Assembly (NCBI RefSeq): GCF_003597395.2
Contig: NC_133774.1
Location: 42,440,142-42,504,141 of the forward strand
Source of the DNA: Chelonoidis abingdonii
Lineage: Eukaryota > Chordata > Testudines > Testudinidae
Length of the DNA: 64,000 bases
Direction: 5' to 3'
Below the pieces are notes generated by a model. That model was not told the origin of the DNA. It searched no databases and saw only the letters and a list, made by a program, of their open reading frames with translations. The position numbers were made by a program, and so were the translations under genes. Position 1 is the first letter of the stretch. Each line of letters opens with the position of its first letter. Positions 21,041-33,324 of this stretch are shown here, piece by piece.

Positions 21041-21568
21041 TGAGAGTCCAAAATATGATTCCCTTCTGGAGGCCAAATCCAAACAATAATGCTTTGTAAA
21101 TGTATGGAGAAAGGATTATATCACAGCTTTGCAGATATATGAAAGAAAAATACCTGTGAGATAGGCAATAATAGCAGCCTTGACGTGGCTTTCCAGCTTC
21201 AGAGCAGTCAGGTCATATCACAAAAAGAGATCCACTTGGATCCTCTGGGCATTGTTGTTATCAAGAAAATTGTTAATAAAAGGAACAAAAAGTTGGGAGC
21301 ACTTTCCAAGGCTTTTACTGCACTCCAAATAGAACCCCCAGGACTGTATGATTCTGAAGGTGTTCCTGGGATGAGCATGCATGTATGTGGAGAAGGTTGG
21401 CAGCATAGCAGGCTTATTAAGGTGGACTTCCAACATAATTATGGGGAGAAATCTTGAATGAGTTTGAAACATCACTACATTTCTGTAAATTTATTATAAG
21501 TGGGTCAGTCAGCTTAGTCACTCTTCAAACCAAAGCCACAGCCACTAGGAAAATGACCTTGAATTTAA

Positions 21569-21739
21569 GGGTATGTCTACACTACCCACCGGACTGATCT
21601 ATCCCATGCCGTGAGGATGTGAAGTAAGTCAATCTAAGTCGATCCAAAATACGTCAACTTCAGCTATGCTATTCTCGTAGCTGAAGTTGCGTATTTTAGA
21701 TTGATTTTTCCCCTTCCTCCTCCCAGTGTAGACCAGGCC
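21569..21739 (+). repeat. MITE with GTCTACAC ends, short copy
   Basis: Begins GGGTATGTCTACACTACCC and ends CAGTGTAGACCAGGCC, forming imperfect inverted ends. The inside contains the AGCTGAAGTTGCGTA and CTTCAGCTATGCTATTC palindrome. It matches the first and last parts of the copy at 21990-22285 but lacks about 120 central bases. Confidence 0.75.
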
Positions 21740-21989
21740 AAAGAAATTTAAGTTCAGAGGAATAAGGTAGTTCAAAAGGAGCTTTTGTCAGCTTTGTCAG
21801 GGTCACAGTTTTTTTAATGGGACACACAGGTTTTTTAATGGGAGCTTTGAAAAATGTCACGCCCTCCATGAAACTGAGAAGAGGCTACAGAGACACTCAT
21901 TCATTTTTGTCCATATGACCTGCATGGAGTTATCTTATAAGCTGGGTCTTAAAATAGAAAGTTGAGACATCAGAGTGAGAATCCTGTTA

Positions 21990-22285
21990 GGCCTGGTCTG
22001 CCCTAGGAGGCAGGGTCGATGTAAGATACATCGACTTTCAGCTACGCTATTCCCGCAGCTGAAGTTGTGTATCTTATTTCGACTTACCTCCCATCCTCAC
22101 GGCGCGGGATCAACAGCCGCGGCTCCTTCTGTCAACTCCGCTACCCCCGCTCGCCCTGGTGGAGTTCTGGAGTCGACGAGAGTGTGTTCGGGGATTGATA
22201 TATCGTGTCTAGATGAGACGCGATATATCGATCCCCGATAAACTGATTGTTACCCACCAATCCCACGGGTAGTGTAGACATACCC
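21990..22285 (-). repeat. MITE with GTCTACAC ends, full copy, inverted
   Basis: On the minus strand it begins GGGTATGTCTACACTACCCG and ends GGGCAGACCAGGCC. It contains further short palindromes such as ATCGATATATCGCGTCT. It lies 250 bases from the deleted copy in opposite orientation. The superfamily is not certain; a 3-base duplication of a TTA type is possible. Confidence 0.75.
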
Positions 22286-23700
22286 TTGGAGAGGTATCTC
22301 CAGAGAAGCAGAATTTCAGGTACATAATTTTCATTACTGCATATAACAAAATTACTTATAATATTTATAAAAAGTAGATGTTAAAATTAATTGTTTATAT
22401 TTGCAACATGCCAGTGACACTTGCATCACAGATATGTGTGTTCATACTGTGCAAAGAAGCCCTGTGAATAGGAAATATTTCACTAGTACAGAGTCGCTAC
22501 GTTTGTCAGTGATGAATGACAGCCTTCAGTTTAGCAGTGCTATATTTATATGTATGTACATATACTCCTTTTATTTAATTTTTTATTTTTCCCTACTCCT
22601 CTTTCTCAGTTGTTAATTTTATTGTGTGATATCTAGGCCTGCATTTAAATATTGAATCTCAAAATTGTGATTTTTAGGAAGAAAAGACTTTCACTCCTAT
22701 TAAGTTAAAGTCTAACCTTTCACACGTTTTGTATCATAAATGTTATTTAAAATTGAACTACCATGTACCAACATATAAAAATGTGAAGTTATAAGTATCT
22801 AGCTGAAGGATGGGAACTGTTCCTTTGTATGCATGGCTAGCTGTATAATTGATGTTTCCTTATGTTTTTAGTTCCAACTTTTTTGCTAGCTTTGCATATT
22901 TTAAACTATTTTTGAGTTGGGACTTTTATAGTCTGGTTGAGATCATGTCTATGACCTGACCCATGATGTCAAGTGTCTCAAAATATTTGGACCTGCTGAC
23001 TGACAGGCTATATATTTTGGGATCCAGGGACTTTCTAAACCCAAAATTACTGGAATGGGAGATACTTTATTTGCGTAAAAGTGAACTAATCACATCCCAT
23101 TTGGCAATGCAGTGACTTCAGAAGGTGAGTGTCCTTAGGTGATCAGATTAGAACTCCTGAGGAGGTTTCCCAAAATGGGGAAGAAACTAGCTAGCTCACC
23201 ATCTTCATAAACAAAAGAGAAAGAGGAAGCCATTGCTAATCTGATTCCTTGCTTTGGGCTGCTGCAAGGTGTTTAGTCTCTGGCTATGGAATGCCACCGT
23301 GCCCGACAAAGGCTTGTGCTTCCTCCATCTTGCCATCGGGGGGATGAGTCCAGTAGTGTGCAACATCAAAGAATTGACATCTACAAGCAAGTAACTTCTA
23401 GTCCTCTAGAAAGTCTATCCATGTCAAACCAGCAGAACTGAAAAAAACACCAGCTATTCTTTTCAACTATGTGCCATCTTCCTTAAGCTAAATGAAACCA
23501 GTGAGTGTATGTGTGTGAATAGAACCCAGAGAATTTATCCAAGAATGGCATCTAACTAATAGTTCCTCTAATACCTAAAACAGTCTCGACTAAATAATAT
23601 ATTGCATGGATTAGGAAGGTGGTATGTTTAATTCTGGAAAATTAGGTTATTTTCACCTAACTTCTTAAAATTACATTTTAAATTTAACAAGTTGTATAGG
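22286..23700. other. Intronic sequence without recognised features
   Basis: AT-rich intron; no exon, repeat or RNA gene recognised. Confidence 0.5.
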
Positions 23701-23790
23701 ATCATATAATCATAGAATTGGAAGGGATCTTGAGAGGTCATCTAGTCCAGTCCCCTGCCCTCAAGGCAGTACTAAGTATAATCTCAAATT
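23701..23790 (-). mobile_element. CR1 3' tail fragment
   Basis: ATCATAGAATTGGAAGGGAT and TCTAGTCCAGTCCCCTGCCC are the diagnostic 3' untranslated end of reptile CR1, in minus orientation. Only about 90 bases are present. Confidence 0.9.
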
Positions 23791-24419
23791 GTATTGAGTG
23801 TTTCACGTAATCTTATGTGGGAGAGGAGGCGGAGAGATTATCTATTTCTAAACATTTATAATATTTAGCATCAGAGAGATAGAGTCTCAACAATAGTTTC
23901 AATTTAGGAGTGATTTCACTGCCTACTCCCAGTATCAAACACTTGGATGTAATATATTGACTGACTTTGAGATTAATAATGCCCTGTTACTTTTGGGACT
24001 GATAGTTAAACAAGATTGCTGCGTTTCCAAATTGCTAGATAAATCTTATAAATGTTGATTTATTTGATAGGGTTTCATCAACCTAAGAATTAATTTGGTT
24101 TTATATTAAACCACTCTGTTTTAATTTTCTTATCTATTTTATTTTATGCTTTTTGGATAGGGATGTGGTTTAGTTATAAATACAAATATATACAAACTAA
24201 AAATGGTTATAGTTAGAAATCTGTGTAGTTTTGATTATTTCTTCCCCAGATATTAGGGTTTCAGACTTGAGGAGCCTGAGGGTAAATAAGAGTCAATTCT
24301 GTGTCCCATTTTGTGGTTGTCCTTAGAACAGCTGCTATAATCCTCACATAATTGGTGCCAAAACCCAAGACACTGTCAGTTTTTGAAGGAACGTTGAGTT
24401 ATGTTTAGGTTATCTGTTT

Positions 24420-25240
24420 GAATAAACAGCGTAGGTTACAGAAGCTTTGAAGATTCGAAGTGGATACCAGCCAGTCAACCTAAAGGCTGGCCAGTTCAAC
24501 ATAATAAGTACTATATCATCTTCTGACGGGTTTAACACTAGGAAGATGAGTCTACAGTTGCTTTCCCTCCAGAATGATCTGTTCAATGCCATATCACACC
24601 ACATGCTAGCATCTTTCTTTATGACATTCCACCATGTTGTCTTGGATTGGGCTTTTCTTTTTCCTTCAGTCTTGCTTTGTTGGACTTTGTCAGCAATGTG
24701 CTTTACATGTCCAAACCATTAGAGCCTACACTCCCTCATTTTTTCATCTACAAGTGTTATTTTGAGTATGTCTCTAACAATACATTTCACATGTGGTGGT
24801 TCTTGCTTACACCACTCAGCCATCTCAACATTTTCATTTCTGTGAAACAGATCATTTGTTCATGTTTCTTCTTTGTTGCCCAATGCTAAGTGCCATACAT
24901 TAAAACAGGATAGACCACCATTTTATAGACTTTCCTTTTAATCTTACTGGTATCTACCTGTCATGGACTATATCACTTCTCTCTCCATTTGAGCCAGGCA
25001 TTTGTTGTTCTAACTCTAATTTCACCCTGCATTTCCCCATTTTCCTGGTTTGTGAAATCCAGATACTTGAAACTTTGCATTTTCAATATTTTCTGTCCAT
25101 CTAGTTTCAAGGATAATTCTTCAGTGTTTGGATTATTGAAATTACAACATAATCAGTCCTATACACCTCACAGAATGGAAATCTCCATCTTCTGCCACTC
25201 TTGCAGGTTCAGTATACAAGTACATATGTGTGCATATGTC
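24420..25240 (-). pseudogene. RTE-type LINE reverse transcriptase 3' relic
   Basis: The minus-strand translation gives, in order, LKLDGQKILKMQSFKYLDF, TNQENGEMQGEIRVRTTNAW and LKWREK (about 25110-24970), then KMVVYPVLMYGTQHWATKKK (about 24960-24880) and HEQMICFTEMKMLRWLSGVS (about 24880-24810). This is the FKYLGS...QEDGE...YKTVVRPALLYGSECWATKK...EMRMLRWxxG series that follows the catalytic core of RTE-clade and related LINEs. Stops and frame changes show it is old. The catalytic YADD part is not in this fragment. Confidence 0.75.
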
Positions 25241-25683
25241 TGAACAGATAATAAATATGTATTATGAGAGAGACGGCATTCACTTTTAGAACATGTGGGA
25301 TTCAAAACTAGTGAAGATTCTGTCGGTGAAAAACTAGAGGCACTGAAGTTCAGTCCTTTTCTTTCTTTGTCTTTAGTACTATTAGAGACATGTAAAACAG
25401 TTGGACCTAATGGTTATTTCTTTTTAGCAGAAGTCATGTCAGTTTACTTGTTTATAAAATATTTTGGACATACATAATGCTATTTCTATAGCGCCAATTA
25501 TTTTGAAGATTTTGAAGTACAGAGAGTTTGCAGTCCTAGGTATTACCCACTATTTTAATTGTAAATTAAAATAATAAAATACAATAAAATTTAGATCAGT
25601 TCTCTTGCATGGCCTTTTCCATCAAGGATAGACTTAGCAGTAATGTGAGATAGCTCATGTCACTTCATCAGCTGTAACACTTA

Positions 25684-26061
25684 CTCCTGAGGGAATTCTG
25701 CGCTAAAAAATTACAAATTCTGCACACAATATTTTAAAATTCTGCAAGTTTTGAGAAAGAGTTCTGCAAGAAGAGGAAGTCCCGTCCTCTCCCACCTCCA
25801 GCTCAGCCAGGACTAGCAGTTGATCCCAGTGCAGGGGAGGAGCCACCGGCTGGGGTGTCCCCAGCTCAGCAGTGATTTAAGTCACTGCTGATTGCTCCAG
25901 GTGCAGGTACATCATTTCAGGCACTGCTAGAAAGGGGCACATGACTACTCTTGCAGCTTCCTTTGCTTCCCTGTCAGAAAGTCATTTTTCTGCAGGGAAG
26001 CAAAGAAATCTGGGGGTCATGAATTCTGCACATGCGTAGTGGTGCAGAATTCCCCCAGGAG
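25684..26061. repeat. TA-flanked MITE with CTCCTGGGGGAATTCTGC-type ends, short copy
   Basis: Begins CTCCTGAGGGAATTCTGCG and ends GTGCAGAATTCCCCCAGGAG, about 18-bp inverted ends, with TA on each side (25682-25683, 26062-26063). The TA duplication suggests the Tc1/mariner superfamily. It encodes nothing. The same ends occur at 52558-53618. Confidence 0.85.
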
Positions 26062-26290
26062 TAAATACTGCTGGTGCTATTTCCTGAGTTGAATGGTTAG
26101 TTTAGTTTCCATGACCATTCATTCATTATCTTCTCTACTGTGTAAACCAATTGTGGATGCTTGCCAACTGAAATCTAGTTTGAAACCCTTAACTGAGGTT
26201 CTGGCACATTGTTAAAAAGGAAATGATTTTTCACGTTTTATTTAAAAATGTATTGACTTGTAATTTTAAATTCTATTTGTGTATGTTAAC

Positions 26291-26555
26291 AAAGGACTGT
26301 CAAACTTTTTCATAGCATAGACTGTATCTTAACAGAGAGATTATTATATTAAACCACCTCCACTTCCATAAAGGACTGTGTAAAAATCCTGTGTTATGTA
26401 ATACACAGTAATTGTTTACATGGAAAATTAAATATTGTCTTAATATTAATTTTGTCTTTTTAATAAAGTTTAGAATTTGGAATCAGTCAAGATACCTTGG
26501 TTTCAGACATATCCCAAGGGGTCCACAGGCCACAGTTTAAGAATAAATGATTTAG
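26291..26555. repeat. Possible old hAT-type MITE
   Basis: AAGGACTGTCAAACTTTTTC near the start and CACAGTTTAAGAATAAATG near the end resemble the diverged ends of hAT-type MITEs (AAACTTT...ACAGTTT...). No target duplication was found. Confidence 0.3.
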
Positions 26556-26862
26556 GATATTAAATAGTGTGGTTTTTTTAATATTTAAATACATGTATTA
26601 TTTGTGACTAGCTCTGAAAAATGTACATCCTTTGTTGGTACTACTGGTTCTCCTTCTAAGGTACCTCTGAGAGATATAGAGATATGTTCCTTCATTTACA
26701 TAGGTCATATTTTGAGGCAGTTACAAAATATTAGCATAATGTGCATATAAATTATAAATGTAAGCATTATATAAGCTCTCTTGTCGAGAAGTTGTTCCCA
26801 ACTTAAAAAATGCTCTAGTAAAATAGAGCTAAAATTAAAGCTGTCTGTTTAAATCAATATAG

Positions 26863-27035
26863 GAAGAAGAGGAGGATCAGGATGATAGTGATAATCAAGA
26901 AGATGAAATGAATAGTTACGAGAAATATCAAGTGAAAGAACGTGTAGCTAAGAAGTTAAGAAAAGATAAAAATGAAAATGTTAAGCTACCATTTAAAGAA
27001 GAACCAGAAACTGAAAAGAAAACTACTAGTCGCAG
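26863..27035 (+). CDS. CWC27: CWC27 exon encoding the acidic/lysine-rich linker
   Basis: Internal exon of 173 bases (57 codons plus two bases), acceptor ATATAG ending at 26862, donor GTAAGC at 27036. It opens with a glutamate/aspartate run (EEEEDQDDSDNQEDEM), continues with YEKYQVKERVAKKLRKD, and ends EKKTTSR plus AG, expected to join a serine codon of the SEELRKEARQ exon. The RVAKKL(R/K)KD block aligns with RIAKKLKKD of human CWC27, and the acidic run with its DEYIDGDE region. The partner exon carrying the SEELRKEA coiled region is not found in the next 37 kb. This linker precedes the C-terminal helical part that contacts other spliceosome proteins. Confidence 0.93.
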
Positions 27036-27413
27036 GTAAGCAACATGCAATTTTTTCCTAATTTGAAATTATTTATTTACAGTAAGATGTTTAACTGCTA
27101 ATCTTTAGCATTGCTTTTTACTATGCTGAAAGTTACATATCATATTTGAATTGCTGTAGTTAAAAATTTTATTTCCCCTCCCCTAAGAATTAATTGCTTA
27201 TTAACTTCAATGATAAGCACATTTCTTAATTTTTCATCCTGCAGTTGAATTATATACTTGATTTACTGCAGGAATAGTGTTAGGGTAATTATATAATTTG
27301 TATTGTGTGGGCTTTTGTTGTTCCCATATGCAAGAATAAGGTGGCTGTGTTAAAATCCTTGGGATTTGTAACTTTGCTGATGTAATAGTTAACTATTTGT
27401 TTCAGCTCAGCCT

Positions 27414-27721
27414 CTCTCAGACTGTGGGTCAGGATCCCGAAGTGGGTCGAGACCAGGTTTTAATGCAATCTCCATGGCTGGCCCAGGGTTGGAGCCAGAG
27501 CCCCACCGTCTGGGGCTGAAACCCGACGGCTTCAGCCTTGGGCAGCAGGGCTCAGGTTACAGGCCCTCCACCTGGGGCTGAAGCCCTTGGGCTTCTGCTT
27601 CAGCCCCTCACTAGGGCAGTGGGGCTTGAGTGGGCTCAGGCTTCAGTTTCCCCCTCCTGCTGTCATGTAATAATTTTTGTTGTGAGAGGGGGTCACAGTG
27701 CAATGAATTTTGAGAACTGCT
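27414..27721. repeat. hAT-type MITE, GC-rich centre
   Basis: Starts CAGCCTCTCTCAGACTGTGG and ends ATTTTGAGAACTGCTG, degenerate inverted ends of the TTCTCAxACTGTGG kind. The centre is GGGCTGAAGCC-rich with several imperfect repeats. The open frame at 27538-27723 is incidental. Confidence 0.65.
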
Positions 27722-28011
27722 GAGAATGTGATGTGGTCAGAGATTATAATAGCACGTTGTGAAAAGTAGCAAGATAATCTAGGTGTATAATTAGTCCGCT
27801 TCATATATGACAATAAAATTTTACAGGTTTTTCTAGCTAAAAACTATTAAATATGAACTCTGCAAGTTTATCTTGTAACTGAAATGTTAAGCTGTAGTGA
27901 TACCTGTTGAGAAATATATAAGCTAAATATATTATACCTGCTAGTCACCTGTCAAAGCCTGTTCCCACCAAGTAGACAGAAATATCTGAAGAATATTCAT
28001 ATCTCCAGTAT

Positions 28012-28206
28012 AACAGATCATTAAGGCTGCGAGTCTGTCACGGAGGATGTGGGAGCTCCCCGGAGCAGCAGTGCTTTAGAAGCAGCTAAGATTTAGTCCG
28101 GGGTATTTATAATAAAAATCATGGACAAGTCAGAGGCCCTGAATTTTTGTTTATTGTCCATGACCTGTCCATGACTTTTACTAAAAATACCTGTGACTAA
28201 ATCTTC
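28012..28206. repeat. Possible MITE next to the copy at 28213
   Basis: Contains internal inverted words: ATCATGGACAAGTCAGAGGC (28117-28136) faces GTCCATGACCTGTCCATGAC (28158-28177), and ATTTAGTC near 28091 faces GACTAAAT near 28195. Likely a non-autonomous DNA element; the family is unknown. Confidence 0.4.
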
Positions 28207-28212
28207 ACTTTA

Positions 28213-28511
28213 GGGTTTGTCTTCACTACCAGGGGAGATCAATGCTGCTGCTGCAATCAGTGCAGTGGGTGTCGATTTAGCTGATCTAGTGAAGACATGC
28301 TAAATCAATGGCAGAGTGCTCTCCAGTCGACTGTGGTACTCCAGCTCCCGAGAAGAGTAAGATAAGTTGACTGGAGAGCATCTCCTGTCAACGCAGCGCA
28401 ATGAAGACACTGGGTTAAGTCAACCTAAGCTATGTCGACTCCAGCTACATTATTCACATAGCTGGAGTAGTGTAACTTAGGTCGACTTACCCAAGTAGTG
28501 AAGAAAAGCCC
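28213..28511. repeat. MITE related to the GTCTACAC family
   Basis: Starts GGGTTTGTCTTCACTACC and ends GTAGTGAAGAAAAGCCC, about 17-bp inverted ends (one or two mismatches). Inside, GTCGACTCCAGCTACATTAT and ATAGCTGGAGTAGTGTAACT form a hairpin typical of the group. TTA precedes it. Confidence 0.75.
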
Positions 28512-29904
28512 TCCGTTACCATTTATCAGAACAAGTTATACATGTGCATGTATGTGTGCTTTTAAGCATCTGTTCCTGAGATGATGTTCAGACAGATGAT
28601 ATTATGGGTGGATAATATCAAACTTATTAGGAATTGTTTCACAATATATCAATAAATGTGGACTCCAGTGGTTCTTGACCAAATAATTTTCTCTTCACAA
28701 GCACTAATCAGCTATCACAGGATCGGCTTATATGTGTATTAAGTTGACTACAAATTAAAATTGTCAAAAAAGTAACTTTTAATTGAATTTTAAATTCCTT
28801 CGAATTTCACTGTTTTGTATGCTCTTAAAGTAGCTTTTGAAAAGAAATTAAAACTTACCCAACCCTGCTACCAGAAAATTGTTGATGAGTGCAGACAATA
28901 GTTGGTTTTCCTCTGTCAGGTTCAACTTCCACACTTAACAATGGTTCTTGTGTAGCTTTGAGGAACAAAGTGTTCTTTAACTGTCTCATCCTGTTCAGTC
29001 ACCTATCTCAATTGCTCCAAAGGTGGTGAAGCCATTTTAAAAGTATTGTTTGTAGAACCAGCTACATCAGTGGGTATAGCGAGCTTTCAATATAGCTATT
29101 TAAATAACTTAGATTTGAAAGTGATGTTGGCTGTCCACAGAGTAAGGTAATGCCTTGGGAAGAAGGGAACTACCAGAGGAAAAAAGAAACAGTTCATAAG
29201 TCATTCCTTCCCACAATGGACGCACATGTCACTTTTAATGGCATTTCTTGGGCCACTAGGGCATTTTTTTCTCATAGAAGCTGGAAGTTGTATAGCTGGC
29301 AGTGGCAGCTTGGGAGAGGGTAGGAAAAACTCAAGAAATACTGATATTTATTATACATTTGGACATTAAATTAATATGAATTTAAAACATTCTAAATTGA
29401 CAAAACAGTTCAGATTGTTTTTCTCCTATTTTTTCTTAAATATTTATGAAATGTTTTTCATAGAAGGTTATGTTCCATTAAATAGCAAAAACAATTTTTT
29501 TAAAATGACACATAGCAGAATTACAATTATTCATTATTTTTTGTTCAGCGACAGTCAATGTGTAATAGATTACTTTACCAAATAAATTTGCATTCTTTTT
29601 TAACTAGAACAACCCAATTTAGATCAAACAGTAGCATGCTTTTAATATCCACATCAGAGAAAGTCAGCCTCCCATTAGTTGGAAACCCCCCCACAAAACC
29701 TATAAAGATATCATGGTTTAACTCTCAAAAGTTCATTTAAACTATGGATTTATTTTCCATGTTCATTTTATGTTGATTTGCTGCACATTTTCTGTAAAAT
29801 TGTCCTGCATCAAAAGACTATCCAGTGAGACTGATGTTAATTCACTAAAAGCAGGCCCTTCTCTCTTTTTCTTTTAAATACAGGGCTTATGGGACATAAA
29901 AATA
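28512..29904. other. Intronic sequence without recognised features
   Basis: AT-rich intron with no recognised repeat, exon or RNA gene. Confidence 0.5.
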
Positions 29905-30026
29905 GGGTGACCAGATGTCCCATTTTTAAAGGGACAATCCCATTTTTGGGGGGACTTTTTTTTAGATAGGTGGCTATTCCTCCCCACCCCCTGTCCCATT
30001 TTTTCACAGTTGCTATCTGGTAACCC
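29905..30026 (+). repeat. TA-flanked 120-bp MITE (GGGTGACCAGAT ends), copy 1
   Basis: Begins GGGTGACCAGATGTCCC and ends GCTATCTGGTAACCC, with TA on both sides (29903-29904, 30027-30028). Two more copies lie at 40087 and 53294. The family probably belongs to Tc1/mariner-type elements. Confidence 0.85.
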
Positions 30027-30826
30027 TACATATAAACAGTGTCTGAAGATTTACACTCAGAACTTACTGAAGGTTGCTTTTAAAGCAGAAGTGCTGAATT
30101 CTCTTTCTTTCAGGAAAATTTGTCAAATTGACACATCTAGTTGATTCATTATTAAGCCCTCCAGCCTTGTTGTCTGTTCCACATTAAATAGAACTGGGAA
30201 CATCAAAGGCAGTGTCTCTTCATTTTTCTGAAACAACATCTCTTTAGGTATAGGGATGGCAAACAAAGAAGGTCTTTGGAATAGATATAAGGACACTGGA
30301 AAGAATCTTTGCATCCTATGTTTAGCCCTGGATAGGTGCTCTACAGACTGCGTGTGATTCCATCAGTTTTAAGCATTAGTGACCATAGGTATGTGTGTAT
30401 AATTGTCATCACTGTCTTATTTACTGTACCTGTAACATTAAACTCAAGAATCTGTTATTTTCCAACTGATAGGAATCTGACATTCTCTGACATGGAAATT
30501 AAATGCATACCTCTGTTCTATCCAAATTCAGTTGTGTTAACCTTAGGTCCCAGTGTGGTGATATGGCGAGCCCATTATCATGTTAGATGATTCTGTCTTG
30601 AAGAATGAATTCTTCATGTGAATGCATTGGAAATAAGTGATATGACAGTCTCATGGGATTTCTCCACCTAGTCTAGTCCAGTCCAGGCTTCAGTTGTTCA
30701 GAGCGGGCAATGCTGCAGGAGTTGTCTGTGAGTAAACAGGGAGTTGAATCAGCAGTGCATGACTTCAGTGGGAGGTTCTAGTAGCATTTTAGTGGGCCAA
30801 GGAACATCTGCTCTCTATCGTTGTTC

Positions 30827-31640
30827 TGTTTTACCAATAAAATAATAACCAACAGGATCGTTTAAAAGGGGATGAGGCAAAATGCCACGTTTATTGTGAA
30901 TACAAAAAGAAGTAGAGTAAACAAGTAATCATAAATATTCTGTCCTGTGTACTCTCACAAAATACCAAAAGAAGCAAAGCAAGTAGACAGTTATATTTAC
31001 TACATTCCATTCACTCACACACACATACGCATACAAGTTTTGCAAAGTTGTTATAGATACCAGCCTAGAGGTTGCTCATGCCAAGTTACTGGCCAGGTAA
31101 CCTGGGCATGAGGGTGGAGCTGAGCCTTTGTCAGATGTGCTCCTTGAGGGTGATTGCAGAACCAGACTCAAAATCCTTAGTCTTTAGGGTCTGTTTTTAT
31201 AGGAGTTTATTCCTATGCCAGTCTATAGAGGTGGCTTCATCATGCTGTTGCTGAATCAATCAGCAGATGGCAAATCCATGATGGCTCTATGACAACTGCC
31301 AGATGTTATCTTGTTCTTTGGTTCTCCCATCCCTGAGGCTGTTGGGTGGATTCCAGTCTGCCCTCTGGGGGTCATCCGGTTATCTCCACATAGCACAAGC
31401 AAGATAAAGAATGGGAGAAGGGTGGGAGTTTCTGTGTGCTGTTCCGAGGAACAGTTGTTTCTGCAAGGTCTTATCGTTTCTGAGAGCAGACTCTCTGTCT
31501 CAGGATGTGCTGACACAATTAGCAGTTTGGCCTTGTAAACTGCTCACAGGGAGAAGAAGAAAAAGGCCTTCTAATTAACACTACTTTGGGATCTCTAAAC
31601 TATTGGTGGGGGGAGAGGTTGCATTCAATCTATCTACCAT
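30827..31640 (-). mobile_element. Possible LTR, minus strand, boundaries unresolved
   Basis: On the minus strand CTCCTATAAAAACAG (complement near 31190-31205) resembles a TATA box and AATAAACGTGG (complement near 30886-30896) a poly(A) signal, about 300 bp apart and in the right order. No convincing TG...CA ends with a duplication could be placed, so this is only a suggestion. Confidence 0.3.
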
Positions 31641-33324
31641 ATATATCTCTTTATAGCATTAATACAGAAATCCTTTGGTATAGTCAGACAATTCATCTCA
31701 TCAGAAATTTAAATAGGCAAGCAGAGTGTTTGAGCTTTTAAAGTAATTTATTCAGAATAACGGCTACTAAGTAGGTAACTTTTTTTAGCAAATCTACAGT
31801 CAGTTGGGTCTGTCTGTCTTGTTGAATGGATTTTGTATTAAAAGAAACAAGTCAGAAAATGGAATAAAGGAAACAATGTGGAAACAATAGACACTTTCTG
31901 AAATTCATGGCACCAACATCCAAGGCACCACTTCCTGTAAATACAATTTATACTCAGAATCGTTAAGCTAATTTTGGTTGCTTCAGTATGTGTCAGACCT
32001 TTGGTATATGAATCTTCTGACTTGGAAGACTATCCAATTCAACATTAGTGTTGAAGCATGAGGGATAAGAATTCTGTCAAGTTATCTATATATTTGGTGT
32101 ATGAAAGGGAAATGCCAAAGTCTTAGTCTTTTAGACTCTGTGTCATATCTAAGCTCCTAAGTTCAGAACAGCTGGTTACATCAAAAGCATACTTCCAGAT
32201 AAAAGAAAATGTCAGACTCGTGCATCAGGAATCCAATTCAATTTTAGAATTCCATCAAGTTGGCCTTAAAAATGTCAGGCCTCTGCTTGTTAAAGGCTTG
32301 AGAGGATCAGTTGGAGGTTTTATAGAGAGAGATCCCCGTCTAGTCTAATGGTTCTTTAGAATAGTGAATCATTAAAATAATTTCTTTATGTACATTTATT
32401 TTCATCCTGTAGGTGGAGCTTGGGTACTACACATTGTAAATACAGTAGTTTCATTTATTTTTCATGCTTTTTATTTACATGGCATACAGCATTCAACCAC
32501 AGTACAAAAATAAGCAAAGTGATACAGAGATGCATTGGTTACCTATAGGAACAGAGAGGATGTGGCCATGGGTAAAAATAGTTTAAGTCCCAAAATTGCA
32601 GGAATAGTCCATTCATGTGTATGAAATTTCTAGAAGGAAACCTGAAGATCTTCATATGACTCAAGATATATTAAATAGAATTTTTTCCCTATTTCAGTTC
32701 TGGTCATTAAAGATCTCATGATGTTTTTTAAATAGCTAGAAGTGTTTAACTTCAATATCCTGAGCCAAATGCTTTACTTCACATTCTAAAATTTTGTAAT
32801 TGCTGCATACTAAATTGCTATACTTGCTAAATAGACATTGCATGTTTGTTTCACCTGAGAGATGGCTGCATTTCTGTGGCAGCTGAAATGATTTCTCCGT
32901 ATCGCTTACAAATTTCTTGATAAAATTGCATAGCATTTTGGGGTTCTGTAGTCTGAATGTCATCACAGTGAATGTCATCAATTTTGCTGTCAATTAAGAG
33001 CTTAACATCCTTAGTAAGGCAATATTATGCTGCTCAGCATCTGTGAAATAGCTGTCCAGAGTGACTGGACAGTAAAGGAATGGGAAGAAATGTTTGAAAT
33101 TACTGAATAATGACATCTGAAAATCAAATGGAAGGTCTCATGTCTTTGGAATTAACCACACAGATCTGAAAAATAGTGGTGGGAGGGATGTTTCCTAGTT
33201 CTGTTCTTAGTCATATCCTGTAATCATTTTAGCCGCATGTTAAAAAAATTAAATGTCTGTTTCTTTTGCTTGGATTATAACAAGGCCAGTACCTTTGCCT
33301 AAAAGCTGGTATTTTAATGTACTC
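31641..33324. other. Intronic sequence without recognised features
   Basis: A minus-strand frame at 32736-32993 has no recognisable domain. No repeat family was identified. Confidence 0.45.

Larger units (their letters stand above)
481..27035 (+). other. CWC27: CWC27 gene, internal part (six exons, five complete introns)
   Basis: Span of the recognisable part of CWC27. Introns are 580-816 (237 bp), 921-10863 (9.9 kb), 10934-15848 (4.9 kb), 15929-18692 (2.8 kb) and 18727-26862 (8.1 kb), followed by a last intron running from 27036 past the window end. All donors are GT and all acceptors AG, and codon phases match across each junction. The six exons give 560 coding bases without a stop. The gene continues on both sides, with the start and most of the cyclophilin domain to the left and the C-terminal exons to the right. 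Identification is from recalled similarity to vertebrate CWC27, not from a search. Confidence 0.93.

Noticed and set aside
32736..32993. 85-residue minus-strand frame
   Set aside because: No recognisable domain, no splice or promoter context; ordinary length for chance in AT-rich DNA.
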